A stretch of 64,000 nucleotides of DNA from Sclerotinia nivalis. Its lineage: Eukaryota; Ascomycota; Leotiomycetes; Helotiales; Sclerotiniaceae. The position numbers were made by a program, and so were the translations under genes. A model generated the notes under the pieces. It saw only the letters and a program-made list of their open reading frames with translations. It made no database searches and was not told the origin of the DNA. Shown here in pieces: positions 48,523 through 60,229 of the stretch. Position 1 is the stretch's first letter. Each line of letters begins with the position of its first letter. Location: the NCBI GenBank assembly GCA_029531795.1, contig JAPEIS010000013.1, positions 1,612,001 through 1,676,000 on the forward strand. Reading direction: 5' to 3'.

Positions 48523-50202
48523 ATGGATTCCTCCCAAGAATTCCAAGAAATTCATTCCTGTGTTGTTTTGCGCCCCAGCAGCTATGATGTACCACTGCCT
48601 TTATCCAATCAAAACCACGATGTTGATATCAAGGGCAATTCTCTCGACATCTCAGTATACTATCCAGAGGGAAAGGCTCCGCTCAAGCTTGCTCTCGATC
48701 CTTATTTCTACTGGAGCCCAGGAGATGCAATTCATGTTCGTTTCCTTGATTTGGCCACCCCTGAGCACCAAAAAGCCGCCAAAGAAATTACAACCATTGT
48801 CAAAGAATGGGAGAAAGCAGCCCACATTCGGTTCATATTTGATAATGCGGAAAATTCCGCAGTCCGGGTTAGGTTTTTCAGCGGTGATGGAGGCGGATGG
48901 TCAGCGCTGGGAACAGATTGTCGTCGTAATCTTGACCCCAAGAAGCCGACCATGAGTATTGGGCTTGCAAGAAATAAAAATCTATTCCGCAGCACCGTTC
49001 TCCATGAATTTGGCCACGTCCTGGGCTGCGTTCATGAGCATTCAAGTCCCGTATCGACTATCGAATGGAACAGAGAGAAAGTTATCGAATATTACGCAGT
49101 GAGGCATGGATGGGATGAAAGTGAAGTCGAAAAACAGATTTTTCATCGATACAAGGAGTTCGAGACCAATCACTCAAGCTTCGATGCAGAATCTATCATG
49201 TTGTACCCTCTTGATCGTGTTCTCACTAAAACCCGAGACGTCATACCCATTCGCACAGAGCTTTCTCTTCATGATAGATCGTTCATTCGCGAGATTTATC
49301 CCCTGCGCTCTGTTCCCCAGGAAAAGCGAGCCTTCTACAGCTGGGACTATAAGAGCTGGGAACGAAGAGACCCAAAGAATACGGCAGAAGTGAAATTTGA
49401 TCCCAAATGTGAGAAATCTCCAAACATTGCAGTGGGGTTAGTTCAATTTGATATCCGCAGTGACATGCCCCTTTGTATCAAGGCATCAGCAATCTGTATC
49501 ACGGATGACGGATTCAATATTCAAACCGAGACTTGGGGTGGATCAACTCTTTTTTCTGCTGGTGCTTCGTGGCTCAAGATTGAAGATCCGAAAACTTCAG
49601 ACTTTCAAACGGGCAGCGCTAGTATCCTTGGATCTCCTACACCAGAATTAAAGCAAGACCATAATGAGACATTGGAATTCGATAGACCATTCACATCAAT
49701 ACCGCAAGTTGTAGTTTGGATTCGGGGATTTCATATCGGCAAGAATTCAGAATGTAAGCTTAGTGCTTCGGCCCGCAACATCACCAAGGAGAGTTTCGAG
49801 ATTCATATCAATGCTGGAGATAATACTGAGTTACACGATGCTATCGTGACTTGGGTTGCATACCCGGGAGATAAACATGGAGTTTTCGGCGGAACTACAG
49901 AATCCAAAGAGATGAAGTTATTGCCTGAGCAATCTGATAATCGAAGAGGATATTCCCAACTCATCGACCTCACCAAGGCGAAAATGCAACAGAATTGCGA
50001 TGCTAAAAAGTTTCATGTATACACCGGTATTTCCTCGTTTCAATTTGGCGCGAGCGATAGTTTTAGGTTGCACACCGATGTTCGCAAGTTGGATGATATC
50101 GAGGATCCTATTCGTAAGAACAGCTTTTGGGTTGATGTAAAAACATGGAATCGTACTGTCTGTACAGGAGCCACTACCTCATGGCTCGCAATCTATGAAT
50201 AA
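48523..50202 (+). CDS. metzincin-type zinc metallopeptidase with three H-type lectin-like repeats
   Basis: Single exon, 559 residues, from the ATG at 48523 (MDSSQEFQEIHSC); an in-frame upstream extension reaches into the A/T-rich island. The catalytic part has HEFGHVLGCVHE from residue 161, the HExxHxxGxxH zinc motif of metzincins, and a SIMLYP Met-turn near 226, closest in type to astacins. From about residue 305 three tandem units of 70-90 residues follow, each with a strand like VQFDI or IRGFHI, a middle ASA-x-x-IT-x-x-x-F or similar, and a closing SWL or TWV. This is the H-type lectin pattern of discoidin and Helix agglutinin. No signal peptide is evident, and the neighbourhood is A/T-rich. 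The enzyme presumably cleaves proteins near glycans recognised by the lectin repeats; that is inference. Confidence 0.85.
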   Translation: MDSSQEFQEIHSCVVLRPSSYDVPLPLSNQNHDVDIKGNSLDISVYYPEGKAPLKLALDPYFYWSPGDAIHVRFLDLATPEHQKAAKEITTIVKEWEKAAHIRFIFDNAENSAVRVRFFSGDGGGWSALGTDCRRNLDPKKPTMSIGLARNKNLFRSTVLHEFGHVLGCVHEHSSPVSTIEWNREKVIEYYAVRHGWDESEVEKQIFHRYKEFETNHSSFDAESIMLYPLDRVLTKTRDVIPIRTELSLHDRSFIREIYPLRSVPQEKRAFYSWDYKSWERRDPKNTAEVKFDPKCEKSPNIAVGLVQFDIRSDMPLCIKASAICITDDGFNIQTETWGGSTLFSAGASWLKIEDPKTSDFQTGSASILGSPTPELKQDHNETLEFDRPFTSIPQVVVWIRGFHIGKNSECKLSASARNITKESFEIHINAGDNTELHDAIVTWVAYPGDKHGVFGGTTESKEMKLLPEQSDNRRGYSQLIDLTKAKMQQNCDAKKFHVYTGISSFQFGASDSFRLHTDVRKLDDIEDPIRKNSFWVDVKTWNRTVCTGATTSWLAIYE

Positions 50203-50839
50203 GGGAAGCTATATTCACTCATCATCGTTTGTTAGTAAAGTTGGAGATTATGATTTTTTATTCTTTTAAGTCACTTAGTATTAGATCATAAGGACGTCGC
50301 AGCAAGAGAATGAACACTCAGTTACATAACCCTAGTTGACTTGCGTACTCTTATAGAATCAATAAGTCAATCTATCATTTGATTACTCCCGGTAGCCAGC
50401 CGTACCGGCGAGTATCTCCATTTTAACCGTCCGGATAATTGTCACAAAATGAGGGATACCGTATAAATCATCTACGCCGGAACAAACTAAACCCTAAATA
50501 GATTAAAAAGTATCCATTTTGATAGATTCTTCCAATTAAATGGATCAGGAACAAGAAATGACCTTATTCAAAATAGGTTTTAGTGTGAAGTTCATACGGT
50601 ACCGGTACCTCGATTCCAAAAGAAAGTTTTATAAATGGAGGATTCACGGTGAATTGATGTTGGTTTCGAGTCTTGACTCCCATTTTTCCTATTTGACTGA
50701 TACATTTTTCAGGTAACCAAGCAACAAAATAACCATTCACCGAATATAAATCCTCATTTGCCAAGTGACCGAAACCCCGCCTCATATATTAAACAGTCAT
50801 ATAGCCATAATTCCCTAAGATGGGGGATTATTAAATATC
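50203..50839. other. intergenic, no gene seen
   Basis: A/T-rich stretch of about 0.6 kb. A 73-codon minus-strand frame with an ATG at 50785 is present but unsupported. Confidence 0.5.
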
Positions 50840-52306
50840 ATGCTTCAAGTCCCTTTCTTTTCCTCGACCTTCATTTTCTGTACACACTGTTTAATAAAGC
50901 AAACATACAAATATTTCATCATGCATTTCAATCCAAGGAATGTCTTCGTTAATGGTACTATTACCGCAAATCTATTTGTTTCCTCGTATGTTGGAACCAT
51001 CAGTACATTACAACTATCTAAATCTTCAAATGGAGCATATTCTCTCGATACTTTATCGGTCAATAATATCACTACAGATAATCCATCTTGGTTACACAAG
51101 GATCCTAATAACGGAATCTTGTATTGTTTAAATGAAGGTTTAAGCGTCGTCAATGGAAGTATCTCGAGCTTCACAATCGGAGATGATGGCACTCTGAGTT
51201 TGTTGGGAAATGCATTAACCATCAATGGACCTGTCAGTTCTGTCCTTTTCAACGGAGGAAAGACTTTGGCTGCTGCCCATTAGTAAGTTTTGCATTCAGA
51301 TTTCTTATAGTATATCTGAATACATCATACTTACCAACCCAACAGTTCCGGAGCTTCACTTACGACACATAATATTCAAGCAGATGGAACTCTAGCGCCA
51401 CTCCAAACAATAACCTTCACCATGCCTGGCCCCGGCCCCGATCCGTTAAAACGACAATTAACGCCTCACCCTCACGAAGCTCTCCTCGACCCAACAGAAA
51501 ACTTCATCGTGGTCCCCGATCTAGGCGCCGATCTCGTGCGCGTCTTCTCCATCGATCCCAAGACAGCTCTCCTCACAGAAAAAACCCCCTACAAAGCACC
51601 ACCAGCTTCTGGTCCCCGTCATGGTGCTTTCCACGTGACTGAATGCAATCAAACATTCTTCTATCTCGTTTCGGAACTGGGAAATACGGTTTCTAGTTTT
51701 GCAGTTTCTTATGAGAATGCTACGGCGGGTATGACTTTTACCAAGATTGACACTCATGGCATCTATGGAAGCCAAACCACTCCGGAGGGTGCCGCGGCTG
51801 CTGAATGTCTTATAACCGTGAGTCTTTTTTAAGTTCTAATCATAAGAGACAAATCTCATATGACATAAATTAAATAACATACTAACAACCGCCAGCCCGA
51901 TGGCCGCCACATCCTCACCAGCTCCCGCAACGCCACCATCCTCTCTCTCCCCCAACCACCCACCCACCCTCTAAACAACACCGCTCTCCCTTCCGACACA
52001 CTACAAACCTGGACCATCAACTCCACCCCCAACTCTGGAAACGCAACCATCGGCTCCCTCTCTTTCTCCCAACTCTTTCCCTCGGGCGGCATCTTTCCCC
52101 GTCAAATGTCCATGAACAAAGCAGGAACACTTGTCGCCGTAGCGCTTCAACAAAGTGCTCGAGTGGTTATTGTGAGACGAGATACGGAAACAGGATTATT
52201 TGGGGAGTTTGTGGCGGATATTCAGGTGGGTACTTTTGAAGGTGTGTCGAGTGTGAATGGTCAGATTACAAGTGTGATTTGGGATGAGGAAGATAGTTCG
52301 TTGTAG
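50840..52306 (+). CDS. lactonase-type seven-bladed beta-propeller protein
   Basis: Three exons, 50840-51282, 51346-51817 and 51896-52306, give about 441 residues; introns are 63 and 78 nt and in phase. The ATG at 50840 gives a hydrophobic N-terminus (MLQVPFFSSTFIFCTHCLI) that may act as a secretion signal; a second ATG at 50921 would remove it. The repeat pattern fits the 6-phosphogluconolactonase-like fold: LFVSSYVGTISTLQL, NPSWLHKDPNNGILYCLNE, a PHPHEALLDPTENFIVVPDLGADLVRVF block, GPRHGAFH and PDGRHILTSSRN. In this family the propeller blades carry lactonase, cycloisomerase or glycan-related activities, often in extracellular proteins. Several N-x-S/T sites fit secretion. The gene lies directly after the metalloprotease-lectin gene on the same strand. 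Confidence 0.82.
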
Positions 52307-53656
52307 ATTTTGTTGGAATGAGAGTGCAGTGTAGTTGAGTGCGGAGGGTTTAGGGATGTGGGGTTGGCGGGGTATACGTAGATAGAGAGGGGTTGATGTT
52401 CATGCGGGTTTTGAATGATCAATTACAGTGTTTTGGTGGGGAAGTAGAGTACAGCGGAACTTCATTTCTTTTTCATTCATGGTTTGATATCATATCATCT
52501 CATACATATTATACATCCTGAAGAGGACGATAAACGCATGAACTCGCGAGCGAACGAACGAACGAAATGTATAGATAGATACTCATGAAATTTTATACCA
52601 TACATAGACCGAGCAGCTCAGAAATTTATCCAATCTATTCAAATATATAATAGTAACAGCTCATCCACAGCATATCCTATAGCCAACTCAAGCAAATCTC
52701 GTTGCGCATCTAATATTCCCAAACTCCCAAACTTCTCAAACTAAGCCACCCATCCAACCTATCCTATCCATTCACTCATAAAACCTTACCCTCTGTATAT
52801 ATATACTCATACTCATCCTCACCCTCCGATAACGAAATGAATATCCAAATACTTTATCCTCAATACTCTATACTTCACACTCCCTTCATACTCCACATTG
52901 AATCCTTCTCTCCCAAAAAAAAGAAAAGAAAAAGCAAATAATAAATATTAACAACAATAACAATAATAACAACCTATAAAAAAATCCAACTCTTATTCCA
53001 AATGCGGTAATAATTTCACGATATATTTATTCTATATAGATATATATTTTCTTTAGACTGTTTAGACTGTTTAGACTGTTCAGAAAAGACGGTATGGGTA
53101 TTAAATATTAAGTGTGAGAATGAGGATGAGTAACCAATCGACGAGTACCTACCTAGGTAGATAGGTAATTATGATAAAAAGATAGAGGCTATGGATGGAC
53201 TGAATGGTATTATGAAAGTGTGACTGACTAGATATCAAGCGGAAGAAAATGAGAAGGCTGGATTTTGAATGTTGGTTCAGTCAGGGATGAAGAGGAAAGG
53301 GAGTTGACTTCTTAAAGTTAATAGACGGATATGTAAAAAAAATAAAAAATAACCATTGTGAGAACTCATCTATCTGTCTGTTTCAAAGAACAAATGATTT
53401 CTAGCCCTCATAATTCTAGGTAAAATCATTTCTTTAATTCTGTCTTTCGTTGGAACGCTTTTGGAACACCTCTAGCTACCTAATAGTACCAGTACCATGT
53501 TGTATAAGAGCTTTTCATCTACCCTCCAAATTATCCCACAACACATACCCACCACCGCAGTCCTTTTCCGTTTACCCCAGCCTGCCAAACCTTAAGCTAT
53601 TTACCAATTCATCAAATCTGTTTCACAGGTTAGTTAGCTATCCCAATGGCACTCAT
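52307..53656. other. convergent intergenic region, low complexity
   Basis: A 1.35-kb stretch between two convergent stop codons. It contains A-rich and CA/TA-rich runs and the 9-bp tandem repeat listed separately. No gene is seen. Confidence 0.5.
53053..53083. repeat. 9-bp tandem repeat, three copies
   Basis: TTTAGACTG is repeated three times in tandem with a partial fourth copy; non-coding. Confidence 0.85.
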
Positions 53657-55756
53657 TCATCTCCAATAATTGGGGGGAAGCATACCTCTCCCAAAAAGTG
53701 TCCTCTTAGCCCAGTCCATAGCCAATAAACATCTCGTTCTAAAACTCACACTCTGAGCAAAATATACACTTCTCCATGCATAAACCGCCCAAAGACCTCC
53801 CGCAAAACTCCATCCACCACCGAGATCAAAAACTGCCGAATTGCCGATGTATGCTAGACTTCCCAAATGATGATATTCAAAAGCCTTATAGATAGCTTCA
53901 TCCAAATCACCATCCCTCATATCATTGACTCTCATTCCCGGTTCTGCTTTTGCCATTTTGTTAAATTTGTGTCCAAGGTATTGACCTTGTTGATGAGCTC
54001 TTTGGGCAGTAGCGGGGAGGGATGTAAGTTTACTATCTATTTGCATGAGAAGTTCTCTTAATTCACCAAAATCGAGAGTTCCGGATTGATCCTTATCAAA
54101 TTCCTGGAAGAGTTTATCGACACGTTTGAGATGATCGGCTGCTTGGGGAAATCTCTTTCGTACTCTCTGTGCAACATCTCGCCAGTCACGGAACGTGAGT
54201 TGAACTTTTTCTGGATCCTGACCTTTCTCCCATGCAAGAGTGCGAAGGAAGGTTACCAAGTGATCTGCAACGTTGTTTTGAACGGTTGCGCAATCACCAA
54301 TTGCATAGACATCCCCTAGAGGTGTGCCATTTAGACGAAGATGGGTATCAGTCTCTAAAGCATGACGATTAGTTTGTGAGGAGCCAAGCGCTGCAGATAC
54401 TGTTTGGCAGAATTTGGTTTGCGAAACACCCGTAGACCAAAGGCAAAATCCCATGGGTAATTCCTTGATGATAGACTCGCCATTCTCTCCCTTTTGAGTG
54501 AATAAAATCTTATCGGGTCTGACCTCCTTAACTCTGGAGTTGGTGAGGATTTCCACCTGATCACGGGCGAATCGATCCTCGGCATATTTGGAAACGGCTT
54601 CATCATACGTATTAAGAATGTGGCCTCTACTTTGAATAACATGCACGGATATCTCATTTCTAAGAATCCGAGGAAAGTGTGCTGTAAGATCTTCATTAAG
54701 AAGATCGAATAATTCAGCAGCAAATTCTACTCCCGTAGGACCACCCCCGCTAACGACAAAAGAAAGTAATCTCTTCCGTTCATCATCGGATGTTGTTGGT
54801 AGGCATGCATATTCCAAATTGGTCAAAATGGAATTTCGAATCCTCTGAGCATCATCAATATCTTTCAAGAAGTGACAATTTTCCAGTCCTTTCACACCGT
54901 GGGGATTTGTTGTTGATCCAACTCCTATGACCAGTTTATCGTATGGTAGATAGAATCGTACTTCTTCACCACTTGGGCTTTTCCCTACTAATTCTACCAA
55001 CTTTTCCGAAAACTCAATTTCTTCTGCTGTAGCTCTTATGAAATGACCTTTAACTCTGGTAATGATCCGTCGAATTGGTTCTACTAAAGACCGAAACTCC
55101 AATGTTCCCACCGTTGCAGAAGGTAACATAGGTGTGAAGAGAAAGTAATTCGTGGGTGAAACTAGAGTGATATGATAATCATCGGGGTTCAAAGTCTTTA
55201 ACAACGCAACACTTCCCCATCCACCTCCGAGAATAACCAATTTTGGCTTATCTTTCTGCTTTTGCATCTCCTCAGTATCATCATCGTCGATTTGAACTTC
55301 AGCAATAGGTAAATTCTTAGGACCTCCTATCCGTGGGGACAATGCGAGCTCCGAAATGGAAATATCCGAGTATGTGAGATCTTCGCGATATGTCGTGGCA
55401 TCATACACGAAGAATCCAATAACACCGACTCCCAAAAGTATCAATGAACCCCCAAGTAAAGCCGCAGATCGGTATAAAAAGTTTAGAGCTTTCGATCGTC
55501 GCTGGGGTAAAGGTTTACCAGATACAAATCGAACGTTTCGTGTTATGGGAAACTTGCTCCATTTCGTCTGATTTGTGATGGCTGTCAGAGGTCTTTTTGC
55601 ATTCGTAGAAAAGTTTCGACACGGCAGAGAGCTGAAGGATAATGCAGTTTGATTGAACGGGGAATATGGCGATCTGCGAAGTAATAAAGACTTATTTATG
55701 CCAACTCTCCCAAGAGATGGGGTGGGTTGCCGCAAGAGCATTCTTGTGTATGTCAT
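53657..55756 (-). CDS. external alternative NADH dehydrogenase with EF-hand (NDE1-like)
   Basis: Single exon of 699 residues from the ATG at 55756 (MTYTRMLLRQPTP); a second ATG lies at 55741. The N-terminus is basic and Ser-rich like a mitochondrial presequence and is followed near residue 100 by one membrane segment (LLGGSLILLGVGVIGFFVY). The FAD-binding loop reads LVILGGGWGSVALL near 172, and the NADH-binding loop FVVSGGGPTGVEFAAEL near 325. An EF-hand (FDKDQSGTLDFGE) near 555 marks the calcium-dependent external type II NADH:ubiquinone oxidoreductases such as Neurospora NDE1. They pass electrons from cytosolic NADH to ubiquinone without pumping protons. The C-terminal LGSLAYIGNSAVFDLGG region matches the membrane-anchoring end of the family. 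Confidence 0.94.
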   Translation of the reverse strand: MTYTRMLLRQPTPSLGRVGINKSLLLRRSPYSPFNQTALSFSSLPCRNFSTNAKRPLTAITNQTKWSKFPITRNVRFVSGKPLPQRRSKALNFLYRSAALLGGSLILLGVGVIGFFVYDATTYREDLTYSDISISELALSPRIGGPKNLPIAEVQIDDDDTEEMQKQKDKPKLVILGGGWGSVALLKTLNPDDYHITLVSPTNYFLFTPMLPSATVGTLEFRSLVEPIRRIITRVKGHFIRATAEEIEFSEKLVELVGKSPSGEEVRFYLPYDKLVIGVGSTTNPHGVKGLENCHFLKDIDDAQRIRNSILTNLEYACLPTTSDDERKRLLSFVVSGGGPTGVEFAAELFDLLNEDLTAHFPRILRNEISVHVIQSRGHILNTYDEAVSKYAEDRFARDQVEILTNSRVKEVRPDKILFTQKGENGESIIKELPMGFCLWSTGVSQTKFCQTVSAALGSSQTNRHALETDTHLRLNGTPLGDVYAIGDCATVQNNVADHLVTFLRTLAWEKGQDPEKVQLTFRDWRDVAQRVRKRFPQAADHLKRVDKLFQEFDKDQSGTLDFGELRELLMQIDSKLTSLPATAQRAHQQGQYLGHKFNKMAKAEPGMRVNDMRDGDLDEAIYKAFEYHHLGSLAYIGNSAVFDLGGGWSFAGGLWAVYAWRSVYFAQSVSFRTRCLLAMDWAKRTLFGRGMLPPNYWR

Positions 55757-56578
55757 AACACTTTTCTGGTGACAACTTTTCTCTATCAATAACTGAAGTT
55801 CATAATTCGAATTGAAACTGGGAAATATTAAAGAAGTAGTAGGGAGTGAATAGACAATTGATTGACAAAATTATTTCTAGGTAATGAGAGTAGAAATTGG
55901 ATGGCAATTAAGCAAAATGGGAGATATTCATTCCTATTAATAATTTCTAGGAGCATTTTCCAAGCTGTGAATTTCTGGGCTTCTTCTCTGACGTAAGTCA
56001 TCATTAATAGGTACAACCAGTACCTACATTTTCAACTCTCCACCACACACGACCACCCTCCGTCCCGCTCACGGGCCTGTCGGAACGGCCCCCACTAGAT
56101 GCCAAAAAAGAAGTACGTACCTAGTAACATGTGGGTTAAGTTGTACAAGAATGAAAATAAAAAGATCGTGTAGAGTAGTGATTGACCAAGAAGTTGTTTG
56201 GGAATAATTTTTTACCATTAACCTTATACATACACACACACATGTATATATATTTGTTTCAATGGCTTGATAATCAAGGACTTACGATGGGTATTATTTC
56301 AGTCAATAAGATAAATTTAACGTTCAAGGTTCCAGTCTGCAATGAGCACTAATATGTAATGATGCACTGAGTCTAGTGTGTCAAATCAAGTTTATATTGA
56401 TTGTAGAGTCCGATATCCGGATCTCTTATAAACGAATAAAAATAGCTATTCCTGTCGTTAAAACACCAATTCCGTCCCATGCCATTGTGAAGAAGTTCTA
56501 TGTGAATCAACTTCGAAAGGGGTATAATAAAACTGGTGGGAAACCCAAACGCCAAATATAACCAATCCTATACCTCAT
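55757..56578. other. intergenic, no gene seen
   Basis: About 0.8 kb between the NADH dehydrogenase start and the 3' end of the CTLH gene. It includes a CA/TA microsatellite near 56230. Short frames have no protein character. Confidence 0.5.
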
Positions 56579-57881
56579 TCATGTCATCATCATTGCTTCG
56601 TGTGCATGGGATCCATTCCCATGTATGTTATCATGATCACCATCACCACCGTCATCATCATTATCCCCGTCTAGACCCAGTCCGATGGAATCTGGTATCG
56701 CTTTTTTTGCATCTCGTGCACTGTTCTCAGCCCAGGCACGTAGATGAACAAGATCTCTAATGGCCGCGTCTCGACGTTTATTTTGAGACTGCAGTATAGC
56801 TTTGTTCACTTTATCTGCAACAGACCTTCTAAGATCAGGATGTAGTAGAGCAGCTAATTGTGGCTCCAGATTATCCGAAGGAAAAATCAGTAAAGCCATT
56901 GTCCTTTCAAGATCTTCCAAGAATTCTGGATTAGCTGGCGCTCGAGGCGCAAGTTGAGTAGTCGCAAAGTTCAGGGCGGGAGTGATATCACTGCCTGGAG
57001 TTGCATTGCAACTCCTTATGAGCTCAACTAGTTGTAGTCGTAGGAGCGAGAAATGGAGGGCTGGGTTGTTTTCGAGAACCTTTTCATAAAGTTAGCGATC
57101 ATTCTACGGACGTATAATGAACAAGAACGATTGCTGGTTGTAAAGCTGCTCATACTGAGGACTGAAGTATGGTATTGTATCTCATCAACGACCCGAAGGC
57201 TATATGAGTGGTGCATGAAACTTGTATAATCATCGCAAGGAAGTAGATAGAAGTAAAAAGACATAAGACTAACCTGAGGTTCTAGTTCATTCAGTGCCTC
57301 TATAGCATCTTGTATACTTCCCAAATGAATGGAATGTTGAATAGCTTGGCGAGCTTTAACAGACTCTTCGTCCTGTTGTGGCTTAAGATTCGCTTCTTTG
57401 GAGAACCTTGCGGCGGCAGATGGATAACCTTCAGTTGTGAGGTAATCTAAAATCAGAGCGTTGATGTCACTGTTGATGAACAGAAAGATTAGCTTGGCTC
57501 TTTATCATCAAGTCGTGTCGGATTGGGCGACAGCCAAATTGATAAGAGTGGCATTATATCAGTTAACAACTAATTTTGTTCTCCGCATGCGTAATTTTTA
57601 GGAGAGATTCCCAGTTGATGATAGTCATCATATAAGTATTGCCAAGGATAAAGCTTAAATAAAGCACCAGGGTGCAAATTGAGAAATGGATTTCATACCT
57701 CTTCATTGGTTTTACATCATCGACACGCTTTTCAAAGTCAGTTCGTAAAGGTGGTCGGTCAAAGGTATTAAGTCGTGAAGGTGTTGCGGTAGCTGTTGAA
57801 GAAGCCTATAGCTGGAGTCAGCAACTGGTATCTATGAGGCATCGATAAAACTTTGGATATGCGTTCTTCTGTACGTACCAT
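56579..57881 (-). CDS. GID8: CTLH/CRA protein, GID complex subunit 8-like
   Basis: Exons are 57879-57881, 57699-57805, 57274-57469 and 56579-57079, for 268 residues. The first exon is only the ATG, which must be joined to GCT (MASSTATATPSRLNTFDRPP). Introns are 73, 229 and 194 nt, the last two unusually long for this contig. The LisH segment is DINALILDYLTTEGYPSAAARF (residues 38-59), then the CTLH part QAIQHSIHLGSIQDAIEALNELEPQ, then the CRA-type region VLENNPALHFSLLRLQLVELI and EFLEDLERTMALLIFPSD. This matches Gid8/Twa1, a scaffold subunit of the CTLH E3 ubiquitin ligase that in yeast targets gluconeogenic enzymes for degradation. The C-terminal tail is Asp/Gly/His-rich and disordered. Confidence 0.88.
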
Positions 57882-58357
57882 TATTGAAAGTGTTGCCTTT
57901 CCTCTATTAATAAATGAAAAACAATTGTAGTTGATCTTGAAAGTGTCCAGCACTGTACAATTATTATAAATTTCTGTGGGTGTGAATGAAGAAAAGATAA
58001 ATGGCTGAAAAAAAAAGTTGTTATTGTAAAAAGAAAGGGAAAAGGTAATCTTGAATTGAGATTTCAGGTTAAAAAGCAGAAGCAGCTTGCTGCAGAGTCT
58101 AAACTTTGATAGGCTTAGCTTTGAAGAGCCTCATTGAACTTTTTATCACGTGATACGCAAAAAAGACGACGAGAAGAACGGGTACCCCTCCAACCGAGGA
58201 TACGTACCGCAGTGAAGAACAAATTGCTTCTGTATATATTGCTGCCGTACCCTAAATTGTTTATATATTCTTTACCCTCTTAATATGGATAGTTGAGCTT
58301 TGCAAAGTCATAGCTTAAAACAACATAATCATTTAGCATTTATTTCCATCTTTCACC
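57882..58357. promoter_or_regulatory. divergent promoter region of GID8-like and uridine kinase/UPRT genes
   Basis: The two start codons lie 476 bases apart on opposite strands. No discrete element was recognised. Confidence 0.5.
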
Positions 58358-60229
58358 ATGGCTGTATCTATGAAAGAACAGGCTCACTACTCCCCACCGT
58401 GGGCTGGAGTTAGTATCATAGGCATAGCTGGAAGTTCTGGATCAGGAAAATCTACTTTGTCACATGCCATTATTTCTCAGATGAATCTGCCATGGGTTTG
58501 CATTCTCAGCATGGTAATTTATGTTTTCTCCTTGCGCCCATACTAGTTGACCTATTAATGAATATGAAATAGGATTCGTTTTACAAGTCTTTAGACGAGG
58601 AAGGATCACGAAAAGCATTTTTGAATGAGTACGACTTTGATTCTCCGGATGCGATAGATTTCGATGTTCTGGTCGAGATATTGAGAGACCTAAAAGCAGG
58701 GTAGGTCTTTTCGAACAATTACCATAAATGAGAAGAAGACCCAAAGTCCGATGTATTTTATCCAGCGGACTTGTTTCATGTCATTGACATCGTCCCTTAG
58801 CAAGAGAGCAGAAATTCCTATTTATTCGTTCGCAAAGCATGCCCGAGAGAAGGAGACCACGTCAATTTATTCCCCGCACGTGCTTATATTGGAGGGTATA
58901 TTTGCATTATACGACCCTCGAGTCCTGGAGTTATTAGATATGAAGGTACCCTTTTTCTCGAGTTAAGGAAGAAATCTAATTTTGGGCACTAACTTTTTCC
59001 AGGTATTCTGTCAGGCAGATGGAGATACTTGTTTGTCTAGGAGAAGTATGGCTCTTTCTCCATGTTTCTCTATATCAGCGACCAATTTCAAACGGCAAAT
59101 GACACAAACGCTGTCTGATTAACGATGAGTTAACTAATTCAAATATACTAGTTCTTAGAGATGTCGCAGAGCGAGGTAGAGATATTCAAGGAGTTATCAA
59201 GCAATGGTTTGGTTTCGTGAAGCCGAATTTTCAACGATACGTAGAGCCTCAAGGAGAAATTGCGGGTAAGATTTCTCACCTAATTTACCACAAGATGAGC
59301 TTTACCTCTGTATGGTTCCATGATGTGTCACCACAGACCTGATCCTTTGAACAGATATCATTGTACCACGAGGTGTAGAAAATCGAGTTGCCATTAGTAA
59401 GCTCCAGTTCTATGCACACAACCTTGCGCTTTATTGATTTTCTGACAGACATGGTCGTACAATACATCCAGCGGACATTAAAAGAAAAATCAATAGCACA
59501 CATTATGGCCTTAAAGAAACTGGGTTTGGGTGCTGAGGATGAGCCTCTATCCAAATCAGTTCTTCTTTTGGAGCAAACACCCCAGTTCAAGGGGATGAAT
59601 ACCATCATCCAAGATGTAGGAACTCCAGCTGAAGAATTTGTTTTCTATTTCGATCGAATTGCTACTTTACTCGTTGAACAGTAGGTCATCATGTGCTTGA
59701 CTTTCCTGGGGTTAATTCTACTGTGTTATTTCTAACAAACTATAGTGCTATGAACAATATATTCTTTACAGAAAAAACCGTTGAGACTCCGATCGGTAAT
59801 AAGTACCAAGGTTTAATAGCTACTGGCGAAGTTAGTGCTGTCGTTATCCTTCGTGCGGGAGGAGCTCTGGAAACTGGCTTGAAGCGGGTCATTCCGGACT
59901 GCAAAACTGGAAGACTGTTAATTCAATCGAATATTCGAACCGGTGAACCAGAATTGCATTTTTTGAAATTGCCAGACAATATTGACAAACACGACAGTGT
60001 TCTGTTACTTGATCCACAAATGTCAAGTGGGGGAGCCGCACTTATGTCAGTTCAAATTCTTGTGGATCATGGAGTACCACAGGAGAAGATTGTGTTTGTG
60101 ACTTACACTGCAGGAAAAATGGGATTGAATCGACTTACGAAAGTTTTTCCAAAGGTTAGGGTTGTGGTATGCACAATCATTCAGGACTATGAGGAAAGGT
60201 GGATCGAAAAGAGGTACTTTGGATGTTGA
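58358..60229 (+). CDS. URK1: bifunctional uridine kinase/uracil phosphoribosyltransferase-type protein
   Basis: Eight exons: 58358-58513, 58573-58700, 58801-58945, 59003-59045, 59152-59265, 59355-59396, 59449-59680 and 59746-60229, about 447 residues. All joins are in phase. The kinase half has the P-loop GSSGSGKST near residue 29, the DSFYK block and the SPHVLILEGIFALYDPRVLELLD segment with the conserved Glu. RILRDVAERGRDIQGVIKQW is the lid region. The C-terminal half (from about 285) is uracil phosphoribosyltransferase-like: VVILRAGGALETGL, LLIQSNIRTGEPELHF and VLLLDPQMSSGGAALMSVQIL, the PRPP-binding loop. The enzyme phosphorylates uridine and cytidine in pyrimidine salvage; whether the second half is still active is unclear because such halves often lack activity. 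Confidence 0.92.

Noticed and set aside
50564..50785. 73-codon minus-strand frame with ATG between the metalloprotease and lactonase genes
   Set aside because: Too short and without any family match that I can support, though a gene fragment cannot be excluded.
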